From: Lingula anatina
Lineage: Eukaryota > Brachiopoda > Lingulata > Lingulida > Lingulidae
Reading direction: 5' to 3'
NCBI RefSeq assembly: GCF_001039355.2
Contig: NW_019775388.1
Coordinates: 206,861 to 270,860 of the forward strand
Length of the DNA: 64,000 nucleotides
Shown piece after piece: positions 50,158 to 63,767 of this stretch; positions within the stretch are counted from its first letter, which is position 1; each line of letters starts with the position of its first letter. Made by a program: the position numbers and the translations under genes. The notes beneath the pieces were generated by a model. The model did no database searches. It was not told the DNA's origin and saw only the letters and a program-made list of their open reading frames with translations.

Positions 50158-53100
50158 GTACGTTTCTTATTTAGATTATTGATAAAACTTTTAACTGTCG
50201 TCGTAAATTACTGTATTCATTTTATTTAAGCACAAGATTTAACTTTCTTAACTGGTTTCCATACTTATTGTTTGCGAGGCAGTTTCCAAAAATATACAGG
50301 CTTGAGAAAAGGTTGCTGCTCTAGTTTGGCCACCGTGCAGTCATTGTGTCATATTAACTGGTACACTGCACCACCGACTGAACCTACTTAGTTCATATGA
50401 AACCCATGACATTTTCAAGATGAATTTCACTTAGATGAGTTTGCTTTCACGTGCTGCATGCTCAGCTATTATTATTATTATGGCAAACGAACAGCATAAA
50501 AAATTAAACAGACGAAACAAGTATTTTTAAATTACAATCAAGAAATCGTACAACTTGAAATCAATAACTGATAATTCAGTACATATTTGCAAGCTTGGGA
50601 ACCCACCCATATCCAAAGTAACTGAAACATACATCAAAAATGTTTTCTGTAACGTTTTTATCAATTTTGCACGCTTGGATTGCAAAGCTGCTATTCTTGG
50701 CTAGGCAATCGCGAGCATATAAATTATTCCATCTTCATAAGGAACAAAAGTATCTTGTTTATGGACGGTGAAAGCATTCTCATGCATTGTTTATCAATCT
50801 AAATGTTTTCCTGTTTAGGTCTGTGGATAGGGTAAAGCATATAACGGATGCCGTTGCTATCATTCATTCGGGACCACACACAGTCAGCGTTAACTTCCTC
50901 TGATAAACGTTATAATAATATAAGTGTTAATTAACGCACCTGTGATTTTGATTCGTTCAAGGTATTCCGTGTGCACATGTATAATTTCTAAGTTTATTTG
51001 CGTTTTTTCTAAGACTTTCCAATTATTGGAACTAAGTCTTTTTTACCTTTTATCTGTGAATATTTTTCAATGAAAGAGCGAGCAAATGAATAAGCTGTGT
51101 ACCAGTAACTTACAAGATGCTGGGTAAAAGTCACCTGTGAAAGTCAGTTTCAGTTGCCATTATTATTTAAAGTAGCAAACATGTTCGAAATTTCATTCAG
51201 TGGTCATGATAAAATAGATATCTTTTCTGCATTAGTTGGGGCTACGTGCGGTAACAGATTGTATGGCTAATGTTTTCACTAAACGTAAATCCGTGACCCG
51301 ATGATAAAATATACCCCAACGTAGTGTGAAATTAAACACATAAACCTAAGATGTGGAAGTTATGTCGTAAGTAATATAGGCCCCTATATATATATGGACA
51401 GAATAATAACAACGGCTAAATGAAAAAATCACGTTTAGATAACCAGTAACAGATAAGACCTTAGATTACAAACAATACTTAATCACACACTTGATTTTAT
51501 CTTAATCTGACCACTAAAATCAAAATGGACTTTATTAAATTATAACTACTTTTCCATGCGCTTCCATTTAATATTTGAGAAAGTCACAGAATTTGTAGGA
51601 ACAGAAACATACTTTCCCTTGAATGCGCTTGAACTCTTTAATATCTTTAATAACCCAAAGAAATAATGGGAATCCAAATATCCTTTACATCTAGAACGAG
51701 AGATCTATGATAGCAAGGATATGACGTTCTGAAAAAACGGCACCGGCTTCTGAAATATGCGATGTATTTACTACGCACCAGGTGTTCACTATCGTAATCA
51801 TGGAACCATTTGATATACAATGTATTAATGAACAGCTCAGGTGTAGTAATAACTTTTGAAAAAAAAACCCCACAAATGATTGTTGTGCTCGTTTTACTGT
51901 GAATATGTGAGTAGGGGCCTACTTTTTTTCTTTGAAACGGCTTTTGTACGATTATGATATTTTATTTGTAAAAATGCCAAACAAAGAAATATTTTCACAT
52001 TAGTAGTTAAGAAGGATAATATTTATCTGACCAGTTTGGTCAGTCACCGGTAATTTTCTTTCCTATGGCCAAACTGCGAGTCTCTGTGAATCTATGGACG
52101 TCCGGTCGCAGATAGATGGCGCTGGGTGTTAACTATCCATATGTCCGAGAATGTTGGAAACGAAGTGGACTGAATGGAAAATATGTAAAGATTACTAATG
52201 AAGTAAAACAAAAAAGTAAAGACGTAAACGTTGTAATAAAAGGAGTAAGGTAAAAATGTAAAAGGGCAAGCTTAACGGTTCTCTTTTTTGACAAAGTTGA
52301 CGGTGAAGTAGCTTCTTTTCGAATTTACATTTTCAATACTAATTGGTCGTTACAAAATTCTTTCAAATAAAATCTTTTCGTTGTTTCTCTAATTTAACCT
52401 AGGAAGTACAAGATGTCTGTTTCTTCCCTTAAACGCTTTCATCCTTGCTGGTTCATTCATTCCAAATGCACCACCATATTTTAGTTTTCAAACTCGCTCA
52501 AGTTTGAGGCGATTCTAATGGACGAATCAGCAGGAAAACCCCGAATATAAACATCGAGCGGCGTTTACAGCTGCAACCTCGCGCTCAGTGCTGCTCTCGA
52601 CCATGGTTAGGGAAGATGTGAGCCATTTTCTTTTGTTTATTTTTCCAAATCCTGCCGTCGAGCTAGCGCTCGTTAGCGTTCGCATATGGAGTAATCTGAT
52701 CGGGTCCATGAATGCATTCACTTCTCCACATACCACCCATGAAACAGATCGGATGACTTGCACGCAGGCTCGCCTAAGCAGAGCTCCATCGGAAGTGCCC
52801 GTTGATATGAAAATTGTACTCTTTCACAACCAGTTTATATACTTTGATAAATAAAGTTTTTTTGTTTGTATAAAAAATCTCAATTAAGTAAGTCTATTTT
52901 AAGATTTCTGGGATATGCAAAGCTACTATTTTGTTCAGATTTTAAGACATATGGGCGATGGATAAAATTACTTAAGTTCTAAGATCCCCCATCAATTGAT
53001 CTTATCTTGACAGTTAAATAATATGCTGGCTTTCATCGTGGGAAGGAACTCTGACTCCAAAAGAAAATTGAATGCTGAATTAGTGAAAATCATATTTAGT

Positions 53101-56100
53101 TGAGAAAAATATGGGGAAACGTATCTGGCATTCTTGGTTTCCATTAAGAAAATAATGTCCGATCCCATTTCTATTACTGTGACAAGAAATAATTTGATTC
53201 ACTTGGTATATAAAGTAAAATGATAAATAGGGATAAAGCACGAATTCGTGAAGTCAAACTAAAGCATACAAAAGTTACTATTCAAATCCCTTGATCCGTC
53301 CACACTTTTCATCAACAAGCCTTATTTCCAGTGTAATTGTACATTTCATCCTGTCAAAAGAATGCATGATTCAGTGCCGTTTGTTCCTGGCCAGCTTGGG
53401 TGGTCTTTCTACTTTGGTGAGCTGTTGCTAGGCAACTAATGTCGGGCTGCAGTTACATGAGCTGCCTGTGGGCTTAAGAACCAATCATCGCCGCGCTCTG
53501 CGCGCCATCAATCACGTCACCGCATTCCCGGGGGCGGGCCTTGTATGCAAATAACCAACATTGTGGATTTCGATTCAAGCTGGTCTACAGATGTTATACG
53601 AACTGTCTCGTGGATTTACGCAAAAATTCATTGCTTTATGAAGAGAAAGCGATGGAAGGCTGGTCTCATCCAGCTTTTAGACCCTCGGAGGTTCGTGGAA
53701 TGTGATATTTTTGTGAATTTCTGATATTTTGAAGGGGAATTTCCGCTAATACTCCATGTGGGTCACTCGGCTTTCTACTGGACCGCTCACAATGTCGGTG
53801 TTCAATGCGGTGTTTTCTTCGTAATTTCAGGGTACCACAATGACCGTACCTACTCGGAGGGAAGCATTTACACCGGAGGATTCAGAATTATGTACAAGAA
53901 CCAGTTGGGTGGACGCTAAGACGGCGTACAAAGAGATAAAGAAGGTTAGTTGTACTGCTTAATGAGTGTGTTGGCGTCAATATGATCACAACGTTGGGGA
54001 TAGCTTCACGTGTTCCTGATAAAGTGAGAGTGTTTACACAGGTCAGATAGTAAAGAATAGACGTATTCTCGAATTGCATATAGCTTCCACTTGATAACGA
54101 GCGGAGAGAGGGTTTGTGTGCGGTATTTTGATGAATACTATCCTTGGAATTTCACATTTATATTCCTCAACGTGGGGCGGGAAGGGTGAGACCGTGGTGC
54201 ACTAAGCCTTCAATACAGCAATCACTTTACCTTTCAAGACGTGTTTATTTAGTGATTTGGGTTCCTTTTACCCACTCCTTTAGGTTATGTGAAATATCCT
54301 TGACTGAAAGAAGGAAAAACAGCAATGCTTTCTTTGAACGGTTGTTTGAATAAACACGGACATATTTTGAACTGGTGGCTTAACAGATTACACTGAATAC
54401 ATAACAAACTTGTGTGTTCCTTTCAGTCGACATTGAGGGCATGCCGCATTGAATATTAGGTCACAACGATTGAATTCCCCTTTATTATTCCACTACTACT
54501 GAAACTCCTATAAGGATTTGGTTACAGGACCTGATAGATATTGGAGTTAACATGAGCAGACAGTTGTGTGACGGCCACTGTAGTTATTCCCACACATATT
54601 TTAACCACAGAGTTGTATAGCCTTAAATGCTAATATTGCTACAACATGGATCTACAACTTGTATTTAAGTTTCCATTCCCTATGAAATTATTATATAGCA
54701 GAGCCTTCCTCTTCACTGAGCAGAAAGGCCACACAGACGAATGCATATCATGCTGGGTGGGTCACCTGGTTCAGCACAAAGAATGCACAGATAACATAAA
54801 GAATGGTTCTCAGTGACCAGTGCAACTAGCTGAGCCTTAAAATAGGATTAATCACAGTACACTGTATGATATAGCCATGATCTGGTCAATTCATGATACT
54901 GGGTTAAACTTCTATGGTCAATATGTTATGGGAGGGTTACTGAATGGCAACCAATAGTGGTTGTTCTAGTGGAATAAACCTGTTTTTATAAGCTTAAGAA
55001 TACTTTGACAGAGACACTACGTAAAATGTTGTTCTTCCATTCCAAATCTAAAAAAGTACAAATTTAGATTAAGAACATTTGAGCATTTAGTCACAAATGT
55101 GTTTTTTTTTTTTTCAAATTCTTTGATGTTTTTGGTCTATATACATGTTATGTAATCCAAGGGACCAAGCGGTAAGCATTTCTAAAATTTGTTTTCTGTA
55201 AACTGTTCTTCATCCTCCCACCTGCTGTCCAAACTGACTTTCATGTAGTGGACACATGGTTTATTTCACTGGGAACATTAACCACAGAGTTGCAGTTCAT
55301 TCTCTACTGAAGAAATTAACCATAAACTCCGTTCCTCTGGCTCTGTTTACATCAGGAGCAATGGAGAGTAATTCAAGAGTTTGCAAATGTATAAACAATG
55401 GACCATCAAAGTGAAGTGACCGAAGAACGGTTAGGAAAGGAGAGTAAAGGCAATGACCAGCTGTAGCACATGTAAAAAGAAAATAATCTTACTTTTGACC
55501 CCAAGTTATGGAAATGGCTTTGGTCAAATAATGCATTTGAACCTGTAATGAATAGCAACAAGATAAATAGCTACATATGCTGTAAAGAACTTTCATGCAG
55601 CATTATTATTTTGGAGGAAAAGAAGAGAAAGCTTAGAAAAGCTTAATTTTCATGCATAGAATATTAAAAGTATTGTTTTAAAAGGTTTCTTAGATTTTTT
55701 TCCCAGTTTTGTGGATTTTATTTAGTCTTTTTGTTTAAAATAAGTGCTCTTGCTGACCAGCATAAGTAACTGATGGGGTGCCTATTCACATGTAATGCTT
55801 CACCTAAGATTTGGTTAAAGTCAGTTTCTGAATTATATACGACTGACAAAGGTTTGAATTTTCACCTTCTCACAATAATTTTCGAGATTTACTTAGGTTC
55901 ACTGTTATTTAATTTATTGTCCCTTTTCTAAAATTATATATTATATCTGTATCTATCTATCTACAGATTTATATGTCTTACTGACAGTTTTCTTTTCTCT
56001 ATCTGTTTCAGGGCAAAGCCAGTGGGAATACTTGTGCATTATGGTTAAGGTGGCATTTACAAAAACAATTATTCAATCTTGGATGTTTTATTGAAAGACA

Positions 56101-59100
56101 CTGTGGAAAAGTACTCTTTGTTGGATTATTATTACTATGTTTATGCTGTATTGGACTCAAAACTGCTACAATAGAGACCAATGTGGAAAAACTTTGGGTG
56201 GAAGGTAAGTACAAAGGCATGGACTTGTGTCTTTACAGGAGTAGAAGTCTATTGCTTATATTATAAAAGCATAGTTAACCTATAATAGTTTTCCAGTCAA
56301 GTTACAAAGATGGCTTCCATATTTGAAAATGGCCACCACCTCTACCAGCAGGGGATAGGTCAGGTAGCTGGCAATAAGTGCAAATTCCAAACCAGTTCAC
56401 ACAAACTATCCAATTCCAGCTTGACCCATATTATCAAGGAAATTGGATGGTTCCAACTGGAAAGAAAACTGCATGTGATGATGAGAGTAACACCAGAGTC
56501 CAGAACTTTGATCAGATACCTTAGTCAAAACTGAGACCTTGCAAATTAAGGCTCCTTAAATTTGATTGGTTTTATAATTTCATGACTATGATTCTTTCAC
56601 CCTGCATGGTCACAGCATAAACCTTCTGGCAAATTGCTTCTTTTATTTTGATTGTGTCTCAAACCTTAAAGAGAAAGAGGCTATTTCAAGGTGTTTGCAG
56701 AGCAAAATAAGTTCTCTGGTGGTCTGGTGTCTATTTAAAGTAAGATCTTATTTAGAATGATGCTTTTTTTCAGTATATGGATTGACTTGTTGGTTGCAAA
56801 TTCAGACTTTTACGTAACTCTGCACCCAGCAAGTCAGTTTACATATAATCTTGCCCATTTCCCAGTGCCACAGTGGTGGTGTGAGGGGAAGTGAGGAAAT
56901 TCATAATCAGCAGGCAGGTTTAGTTGGTTGGAAAATAATCCAATCCAGGTCTGGTTTCTCAGCATTCTCCTTCACTCTGCATGTCATTCTGCTTATTTTG
57001 GCCTCAACATGGTTTACCTTCTGTACTCGGCCATGACTTGTTGGGATTGACATTTCCCAACTGTGGCCGGTGTATGGGGTGCATAGGCACTGATTTGTGC
57101 TACTGGCACTTGTCACCTGTAAGGCCCCAGTATATTTTCCCTAACAGTTTTATTTACTCTCTTATCAATCTGGATTTCTGAAAACTTTCAAGCAATTAAA
57201 ATCTGGTTGTTGAATTGTTATGTTATAGTATTGGTTTTGAATAGAAAGATTGTGAAGTATGGATAGATTAGATTTCATTGAAGGTGTGATGTGTGATATA
57301 TGGAACTTTTCATGTGGGTTGGTTTTAGCATGGAAATTGGAAGTTTTAAGCCTTTTTGCAATAAAGGCTTAAGGAAAACTAGGTTTTGCCTACTACCTTA
57401 TACAGCTATATATTTACATATACCCTGGCATGTAGTTGTTCATGCATGAATACATGACCTTCACTGGTAATGAGGCTTCTTGTGTGGTCCATTGAAAAAC
57501 ACCACAGAAGACCTCATTGTACTTGTGTGTTTACTGGGAGACTGTGGTAACTATATAAGTGATGGTCTGGTACCTTTCAGTTGTCATCTTTCTGTGAGCT
57601 GTTATTACCTTGATAAAACATGTTGTAAATTTTATATTTGACACTGGCTGGATGTTATTATTGGATTTAAATGAAAGCGCGATGACAGGACTGAAAATTA
57701 ACATTAGATTTTCTTACTAAAGAATTACAATTTTGTTTTATTTTCTTGTTTGCAAAATGTGAGGTAGGTTACCTATGTCTCTCTCAGTTTAATCTAATTA
57801 GTGCATTTGAGAAAACATCAAAGGCCAGGTTGTTATTTCTCCGACAGGACCCCCTCTGAACTGCTGGCTTGGGTATCTGGCTGAGGTCCTGTAAAATCAG
57901 TAGAATAACACATACAAATGCCACTATTTGATGTGTAGTAAAAGTGGTATTTATAGGGCAGCTTAGGATGTCGACTCTGAGGATGATAAGCACTTGAAGT
58001 AGAGGTTGTGCATAGTATATGTGTTTACTGATGTTATTATGGACCATTTGAGCGATTGTGAGGTGCCTAATCCTGTTGACTTTAATCCAAATGTCAACAG
58101 TTTAATCTACAGTACAGCTCTCTTTCAGCTACTTCACTTTTTAAAATATTATTACAATTATTTAGACAAATATACATGGATTATTAAAGGTGTTCAGGGG
58201 AAATAAAGAAGTTCTTTCTGTAATTTTCTTTAGATACTAGAACATATTGTTAGACCTTGTTTTTTTTACAACTTAAAGCTTAATCTTGACTTTTTTCAGT
58301 TATTCACAGCTTAGTTTAATTTTTTATAATATCCTCCTGGGTGTAATCTATAGCGGGTATACACAGGACCAAAACATTTGAAATTTAAACATGGCTGCCA
58401 TGATTGTGGTCCCCCCAGTGAGCAGGCTATATGGGTTTGAATGCAAGCTGACCTCTCCTATACTTACCACTTTGATCTTGAGCTCTGAATTGAAAACTGT
58501 ATTGTGCAAGAGGCAACAATGACAACAAAGGAACAGAAATCTGGCTTCCAGTAGGGTCCAATTCCCCTCACACAAAGTGACCTCTTTATAGCAAAATGAT
58601 TTGCTTCCAAATTACGAGTGTATTTGTTGAAAAGTCTGAGATGGCAGCTGGCAAGGAAAGGAGGAACTCTGTAATAAAAGTCTGCCTGATCATTATGAAA
58701 TTGATAAATTCTTACATAATGAACCCAATGTGAGAAAAATAATACAGAGCATAGAAGGGCAATAATTGTACAGTTGAGTAGATAAAAAAAGGTCACATTG
58801 GGATTAATAAGGAAATTGTTAGAAACTTTGGAGCCTTCTTAATATTAGTATGCTCTTATTTTAAATAGGCATGGTATTGGTTAAGCACATGCCTGAAAAG
58901 GTGAATTTTAATTGGTACAGTAAAGAGGTGAAAGTTTTGAAATCTCATTTTACGACAGTGTTCTATTCATTATAAACAGTGGCAATATGAGGCCAAGCAT
59001 AAATTTTCCACACTAAGACTTCACCTGCTTCTGCATAAGATAAATTCCCAATACTTTCGTCTTGTTAAGCTATCTAATGATACCACACATGGCTTAATCA

Positions 59101-62100
59101 CTACTTGAAATGGGATTTCCATTCTGGATTTGTGAACTGCAGGCTGGGTGGCACAGGACTACCTGGTAGGGCAGGGGCTTTAGGGCTAGACTGAAAAATT
59201 GATGATACTTTTTTCTGAAAATTTACTTCTCCAATTTCCTATATTTACAGCAAACATGAACATATTTTGTCATAAGGTAAGCAAATTGTGAGATAAAATT
59301 GATGTGTCAGTTTTCTTCCCTGTTGAAGAGGGTGTCCAGGGAGGTGTTAAGGTTAGATGAATGGCCACCATGATGAGAGCGATTTACATGTGGCACAAGT
59401 TACACCTCTCAGATAGTGATTCATGTACAGTCTGCTGCTGCTGGAGATGTCTTATGTTCACTTTAAAAATTAAGGATCTTTGTGTTCAGGTTTTATCTAG
59501 GAATTGAAAATAAAGTTATATAGTTGAATGCTGACTGTAAAAATGAATACTTTATTTTCATTGAATAATTATGCAAGGTATTGGCATTGGCAACATTATA
59601 TATATAAAAAGAATTTGAGAAAAAAGACAGATGGATGCCTTTCTCTACAGAAAGTCAGCAAAGTATTTCCCATGATATGTTTCCAGTAGTTTGTGTGACA
59701 ATAAACTAGCAATATGTCAGTATCTTCCACTCATAAAATGTAAGGTAGTGTGGTAAAGTGGCTGTCCTGGTGGCAGTGGGACCCAGGCCAGGGCTGCCAG
59801 CACTGTGTGGTCTGCAGTTTGTCATGTCACACTATACAGGCCTGAAATATGAAGGCTGTTTTCAGAATCCTGGAAGAAAAAAATATTAATGAAGACCATA
59901 TGTTGATGTAGAAAGGCCATTAAGTGAAGGCATTAGGCATTCCTGAAATTGTATATCAGGTTTATGGTCTTCATAGAATTTGTCAACAAAAACCCATAAT
60001 GTAATGACTTATAAAAAGTGTTGATTTAGAGAGTAAATTTAGACATGTTCTCCATTACATGAGAATGTGAAAATACATGTATTATTTAAAGATCTAATAT
60101 GTTGTTATGTTGTAGTGTAACCACTCTTTGTAGGGGATATTAAAAAAAAGAAGAAAAAAAAAACAATTAGCAATATTCTTCTGTACATTTTAATTCCTGC
60201 AATCATTAAAATCTTGTGAAAATGACAATAAGGTATTATATTTGTATAGTTCTCTGACTGGTTATTATCAACACATTGGCTGTTAAAAAAAAAACAGTGA
60301 GGACCTTGAAGGTCAAAAGATTAAGTGTTTAAGTGAAACAAAGTTAAAGAATTTTTTTTTGATTGAGAAGTATGCTGAAAATGAATATGGTAATTATGGT
60401 TTTATAATGGCAAGGAGTATATAATCAGATTAAAAGATAGAGACAACATCAATTATGGAAAAGTATTGAAGTAAAGCTTGGGTGAGAAGCAATGCTGAGA
60501 TAAACCAGAATAAATGGTTTAAAAAATTCCATTTTCTGCACCAAAATTGCCTCTGTGCATCCTGACATTCTTTATGTCTGCCAAGGCAGGGCAGGCCAGG
60601 CTGGGTATCAGATGAAAGATAATGGCCAGCTTTGAATCCAACTTTATCTGCCTGTGATGTCACATATCTAGGTGGTCTGATCAATATGATGAGGGTCTGA
60701 CTTACTATTCATACACTGCTACACAGAAGGCTCGGTATACAGGGTTCTAGGCCCAGATTAAAAAGGTTTGACCTTAACTATGTAGATGTATGGTCTTTCC
60801 AAGCACTTCAGGAAGTACTATTAAAAACATTATGGATCTGAACAAGGTATATTAAAGTTACTTGGCATTTAAAAAGCGAAGTGTTTTAACACTTGCTGCA
60901 TTTTTCTTACTTATTTATATTCATGCATATGTGAAATAAAACATACTCAAAAAAATCATTATGTACAGGATCTCCATGGTATATCCAAACTCTCTCAGTC
61001 AAAGCAAGGTGTTTCTCTTGGGAATTGTGGCTTAAAGGGATAATAACTCTTCGTATGAGATCTATATTTCACAATAAAAACATTGTGATTAACTCATAGA
61101 AATGTAATATATTCTGTTTTACCACAAAAACGGCAGTTATAGCTATTTTTTCTGATATCTGAGCTTGTCTTTAGACCACGTGACCTCCATTGATGGCTAT
61201 ACTCTGTTAAAATCTCTTAAGAGATTTTAACAAAAAACCAAACTTTTTAGAAAAAAAACAGGGACTAACTTTGAATGTAAAAATGGATTCATTTACCATT
61301 GGTAACTATGGGAAAATTGTTGTTTACTCCAGGAAAATTCATTTTTTGGCCGAAACGAAGAGTTATTATACCTTTAAAATTTGGGAGGGGGAATAAATCC
61401 CCAGTCTGTACATACAAAATGGACAGAAAGTATGTGTAGCCAGCCAGGCAATGTACAGGATGTGGAATCCCTCAAGTTGTCAAGGGAGAGATGCTAAGTT
61501 CATTAACTTTATAGCCTGCAGTCTAGGGGGGCTTGACTTGGGTTTTCATCATTTCTCAAGTGATGCAGTCCCGGATGGGCACTGGGGTTTAGGACAGTAT
61601 TCTCCAGAATTCTGTTACCACTCTGGTATGGGTTCTTTGTACTTAATGTGTGGCACTGGCAGGGTACCAAATATCTGGCTCATTGGAACTGTAGGACCTG
61701 CTTCCTTTAGGAAAAAAATTACTCTGATTTAGAGTTGATTTAAAACTAGCTGTGTTTATTTTTGGCTTCAAAATCATTTTACTGTCAAAATTTATTATAG
61801 AAGTTTGCCAAAAGAAGGGATGGTTAATAGGGTATAGGTTTTCATCAGGTTTTTGAAGGTTGTACAGGGATAGAGACTTGAAGAGAAAAGGCAACTGTCT
61901 ACTTATTGATTAACAGAGGAGAGAATAGTCACAAGGTTAAAGCAGGTTTCACATAAGTCAAACATTACTACTTGTTTTGGCAGTTTGGCATGCATAAAGC
62001 AAGAGAGCTGTTAGGTGGTGAGAATGCTCTTACTGTTTTCCTTGTTAAACTGTCCATGTGTAAATCTTAGAGCATACAGAGAGAAAAAGAGAGACATTTA

Positions 62101-63627
62101 TTTGAAAATTACCAACTCTGGAAAAAATGATTAAAAAACTTATGGATATGAATGTCAAAGTCCAGCACAAAAGATCCTTCCCATCTTGTTGTGCTTGTAA
62201 ACGCACTTCAGAGAGCAGCATCTTTCTTATAAATCATATCGAAAGTTTTCCTGTAGGCCTAATGCTTTCCATGCAGTGCCTGCGTCATGGCTGGCACATA
62301 CAGACCACCTCCGAGTAGGGCAACCTCTAGCCTACAGTCATATGGAAGCCAATTTATTTATGAAATATGGGGCAATTTTCTGGAATAAGTTTGATGTGGA
62401 TTTTAAAGCCTAATCGGGGTTATTTGGAACAAATATTTGTATAAATCTGTAACCAGAGTCAGAGGAGTAAGGTCTCACCATTATTTATAGTAAATATTTG
62501 AGATCTGCTGCCCCATTCAGCTTCACAGCCCACACACAAATAGACAGCTTATTACAAGGCGCCAACTAGATATTAAGATGGTTTTCTTTCTCATTCAGTC
62601 GTGAAATTGGTGAAAAGTGCCAGAGAAGGGAGGCATTCTAATAGCATAGGCATGCAAATGTTTTACTGAATGGAAACGTGCTTTCTTACAGAAAGACCAA
62701 GAAGTAGCTCTGTTTCATTAGTGACATCCAATCAACAATGTCAAAATATTTGAAAAGTCAGTTGTGATTATGTGCAACTAGGATTGATTTTAAATTGCAC
62801 ACTATAATTTCGTGAATGCGAAGAGTTTAAAGAAACAGAATATAGTATAAGAAACAAATTTTCCAAAGTGTGACAGTTTCCTTTCCTGTTTGTAACAATA
62901 TTTTGAGTGCAATCATTTTTCTTTTGTAGTAAATCATGTTAATATAGTTATTAAGGAATTTTAAGATAGATTTGTTAATCATTTGGAAGATATAATAATG
63001 TACTTTTTTCAAATTGCTCAATTCACTTTACCATAATGAAATCCATATTCGATAATGTTATACTGATCATGACAAATGGGTTTCATGAAAATAACACATA
63101 TTTGGTTTGTTAAAATCAAGTTTAGTAGCAAGCACCTTTTACTCATAATATTTTTCTACTGCCACCATGTCCAGACTAATTTGAGATTTTTATGGAATTA
63201 AAGGGCAAGACCTCCTCAGGCACACTTGACCCTATTTATTTTCATTATTTTCATCAGAGGTAGACATCTTCATTGTTAAACTGAACTTTGTCAGTCAGAT
63301 GTGTCTGCCACAGTGTCTTTGCTCAAAGCAGCAATGTAATAGTGCAGTTCGAACCAGACACTTTTTTGTTTTTATATATGTTTATATATGTTTTATAAAG
63401 TGTCTTACTTCTAAAAGTTGTTCCTTATTTTTAATTTCAGAGGGAGGCCGTTTGGACCAGGAGATAGCTTACACCCAAAAACATTTAGGAGAAGGCAGTG
63501 GGATTACAAATGAAATTGTCATACAGACACCAAAGAGTGGGAAAAACATATTATCAAAAGACTCATTATTATTGCATTTACGAACAGTATTAGCAGCTAC
63601 TCAGATAACTGTAGATATGTATGATAT
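50077..63627 (+). CDS. PTCH1: Patched (Hedgehog receptor), 5' part; continues past window
   Basis: Exons: 1a 50077-50157 or 1b 53652-53690; 2 53831-53944; 3 56012-56204; 4 63441-63627 (donor follows; the rest lies beyond 64000). Phases agree. Exon 2 ends with CTRTSWVDAKTAYKEIKK, matching the conserved N-terminal RTSWVDA block of Patched. Exon 3 begins GKASGN, continues LQKQLFNLGCFIERHCGKVL and the first membrane helix (FVGLLLLCLCCIGLKTA), and ends ETNVEKLWVE. Exon 4 encodes EGGRLDQEIAYTQKHLGEG and IVIQTPKSGKNIL of the first extracellular domain. Patched is a 12-helix RND-type sterol transporter that inhibits Smoothened and is itself a Hedgehog/GLI target. I use PTCH1 as the family symbol; invertebrates usually have one patched gene. 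Introns of 2 and 7.2 kb are long for this window. Confidence 0.93.
52546..52855 (+). CDS. possible single-exon small gene, unrecognised (83 aa)
   Basis: TATAAA at 52546-52551, then ATG 52603 in a strong context (ACCATGG), an uninterrupted 83-codon frame to TAA 52852-52854, and AATAAA at 52850-52855 overlapping the stop. The product (MVREDVSHFLLFIF...) has no domain I recognise; the N-terminal part is hydrophobic. A minus-strand frame (52763-52527) covers the same DNA. The signal order suggests a compact gene, but coincidence is quite possible in an intron-like interval. Confidence 0.22.
53397..53405 (-). promoter_or_regulatory. perfect GLI/Ci consensus site upstream of Patched exon 1b
   Basis: TGGGTGGTC on plus (GACCACCCA on minus) is 247 bp upstream of the exon 1b ATG. 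Vertebrate and fly patched promoters carry functional sites with this sequence. Confidence 0.6.
53490..53651 (+). promoter_or_regulatory. Patched exon 1b promoter region
   Basis: CpG-rich stretch with a CCAAT-type word (ccaatca near 53482), a GC box GGGGCGGGCC (53531-53540) and an octamer ATGCAAAT (53545-53552), just upstream of the exon 1b start. No TATA box. Confidence 0.5.
53652..53690 (+). CDS. candidate Patched first exon 1b
   Basis: ATG 53652 opens 13 codons (MEGWSHPAFRPSE) to a donor GAG|gttcgt in phase 0, which joins in frame to exon 2, 140 bp downstream. The adjacent GC-rich promoter and GLI site favour it as the main Hedgehog-responsive start. Exon 2 also contains its own in-frame ATG (53840). 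Confidence 0.55.
53945..56011 (+). other. Patched intron 2, no gene seen
   Basis: 2.07-kb intron. No transposon or gene recognised; the frame at 54144-54353 has no similarity that I can see. Confidence 0.5.
56205..63440 (+). other. Patched intron 3 (7.2 kb)
   Basis: Contains a TTAA-family MITE (61036-61373), a one-mismatch GLI site TAGGTGGTC at 60669-60677 and two bare GGTGGTC cores (near 56718 and, on the reverse strand, 62302). Several GC-richer patches (56860-57120, 59755-59830, 60545-60610) may be conserved non-coding DNA. Small open frames in it have no recognisable product. Confidence 0.5.
61036..61373. mobile_element. TTAA-family MITE, copy 6 (inverted)
   Basis: 338 bp in opposite orientation to copies 2-5, flanked by TTAA at 61032-61035 and 61374-61377. 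It has the same central palindrome and CACGTG box. Confidence 0.88.
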
Positions 63628-63767
63628 GTAAGTATACATTTGTTTTTTCATTAAACAACAAAAAATTAAGTTTTTTTTGCATTTTACATGTACAATAATG
63701 CCTATACTGTTTACAATTGACATTTTTTTTATTCGTAGCATGCCACACAGCTTTCAATTCAGTATAA

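Noticed and set aside
52527-52763. 78-codon minus-strand frame
   Set aside because: No similarity and no promoter or poly(A) signals on that strand; overlaps the slightly better plus-strand candidate.
56310-57181. Several 60-75 codon frames in Patched intron 3
   Set aside because: Overlapping frames on both strands without similarity or splice logic; typical of AT-moderate intron DNA.
63340-63360. tRNA B-box-like word (gttcgaac)
   Set aside because: No A box at the right distance and no cloverleaf could be drawn.
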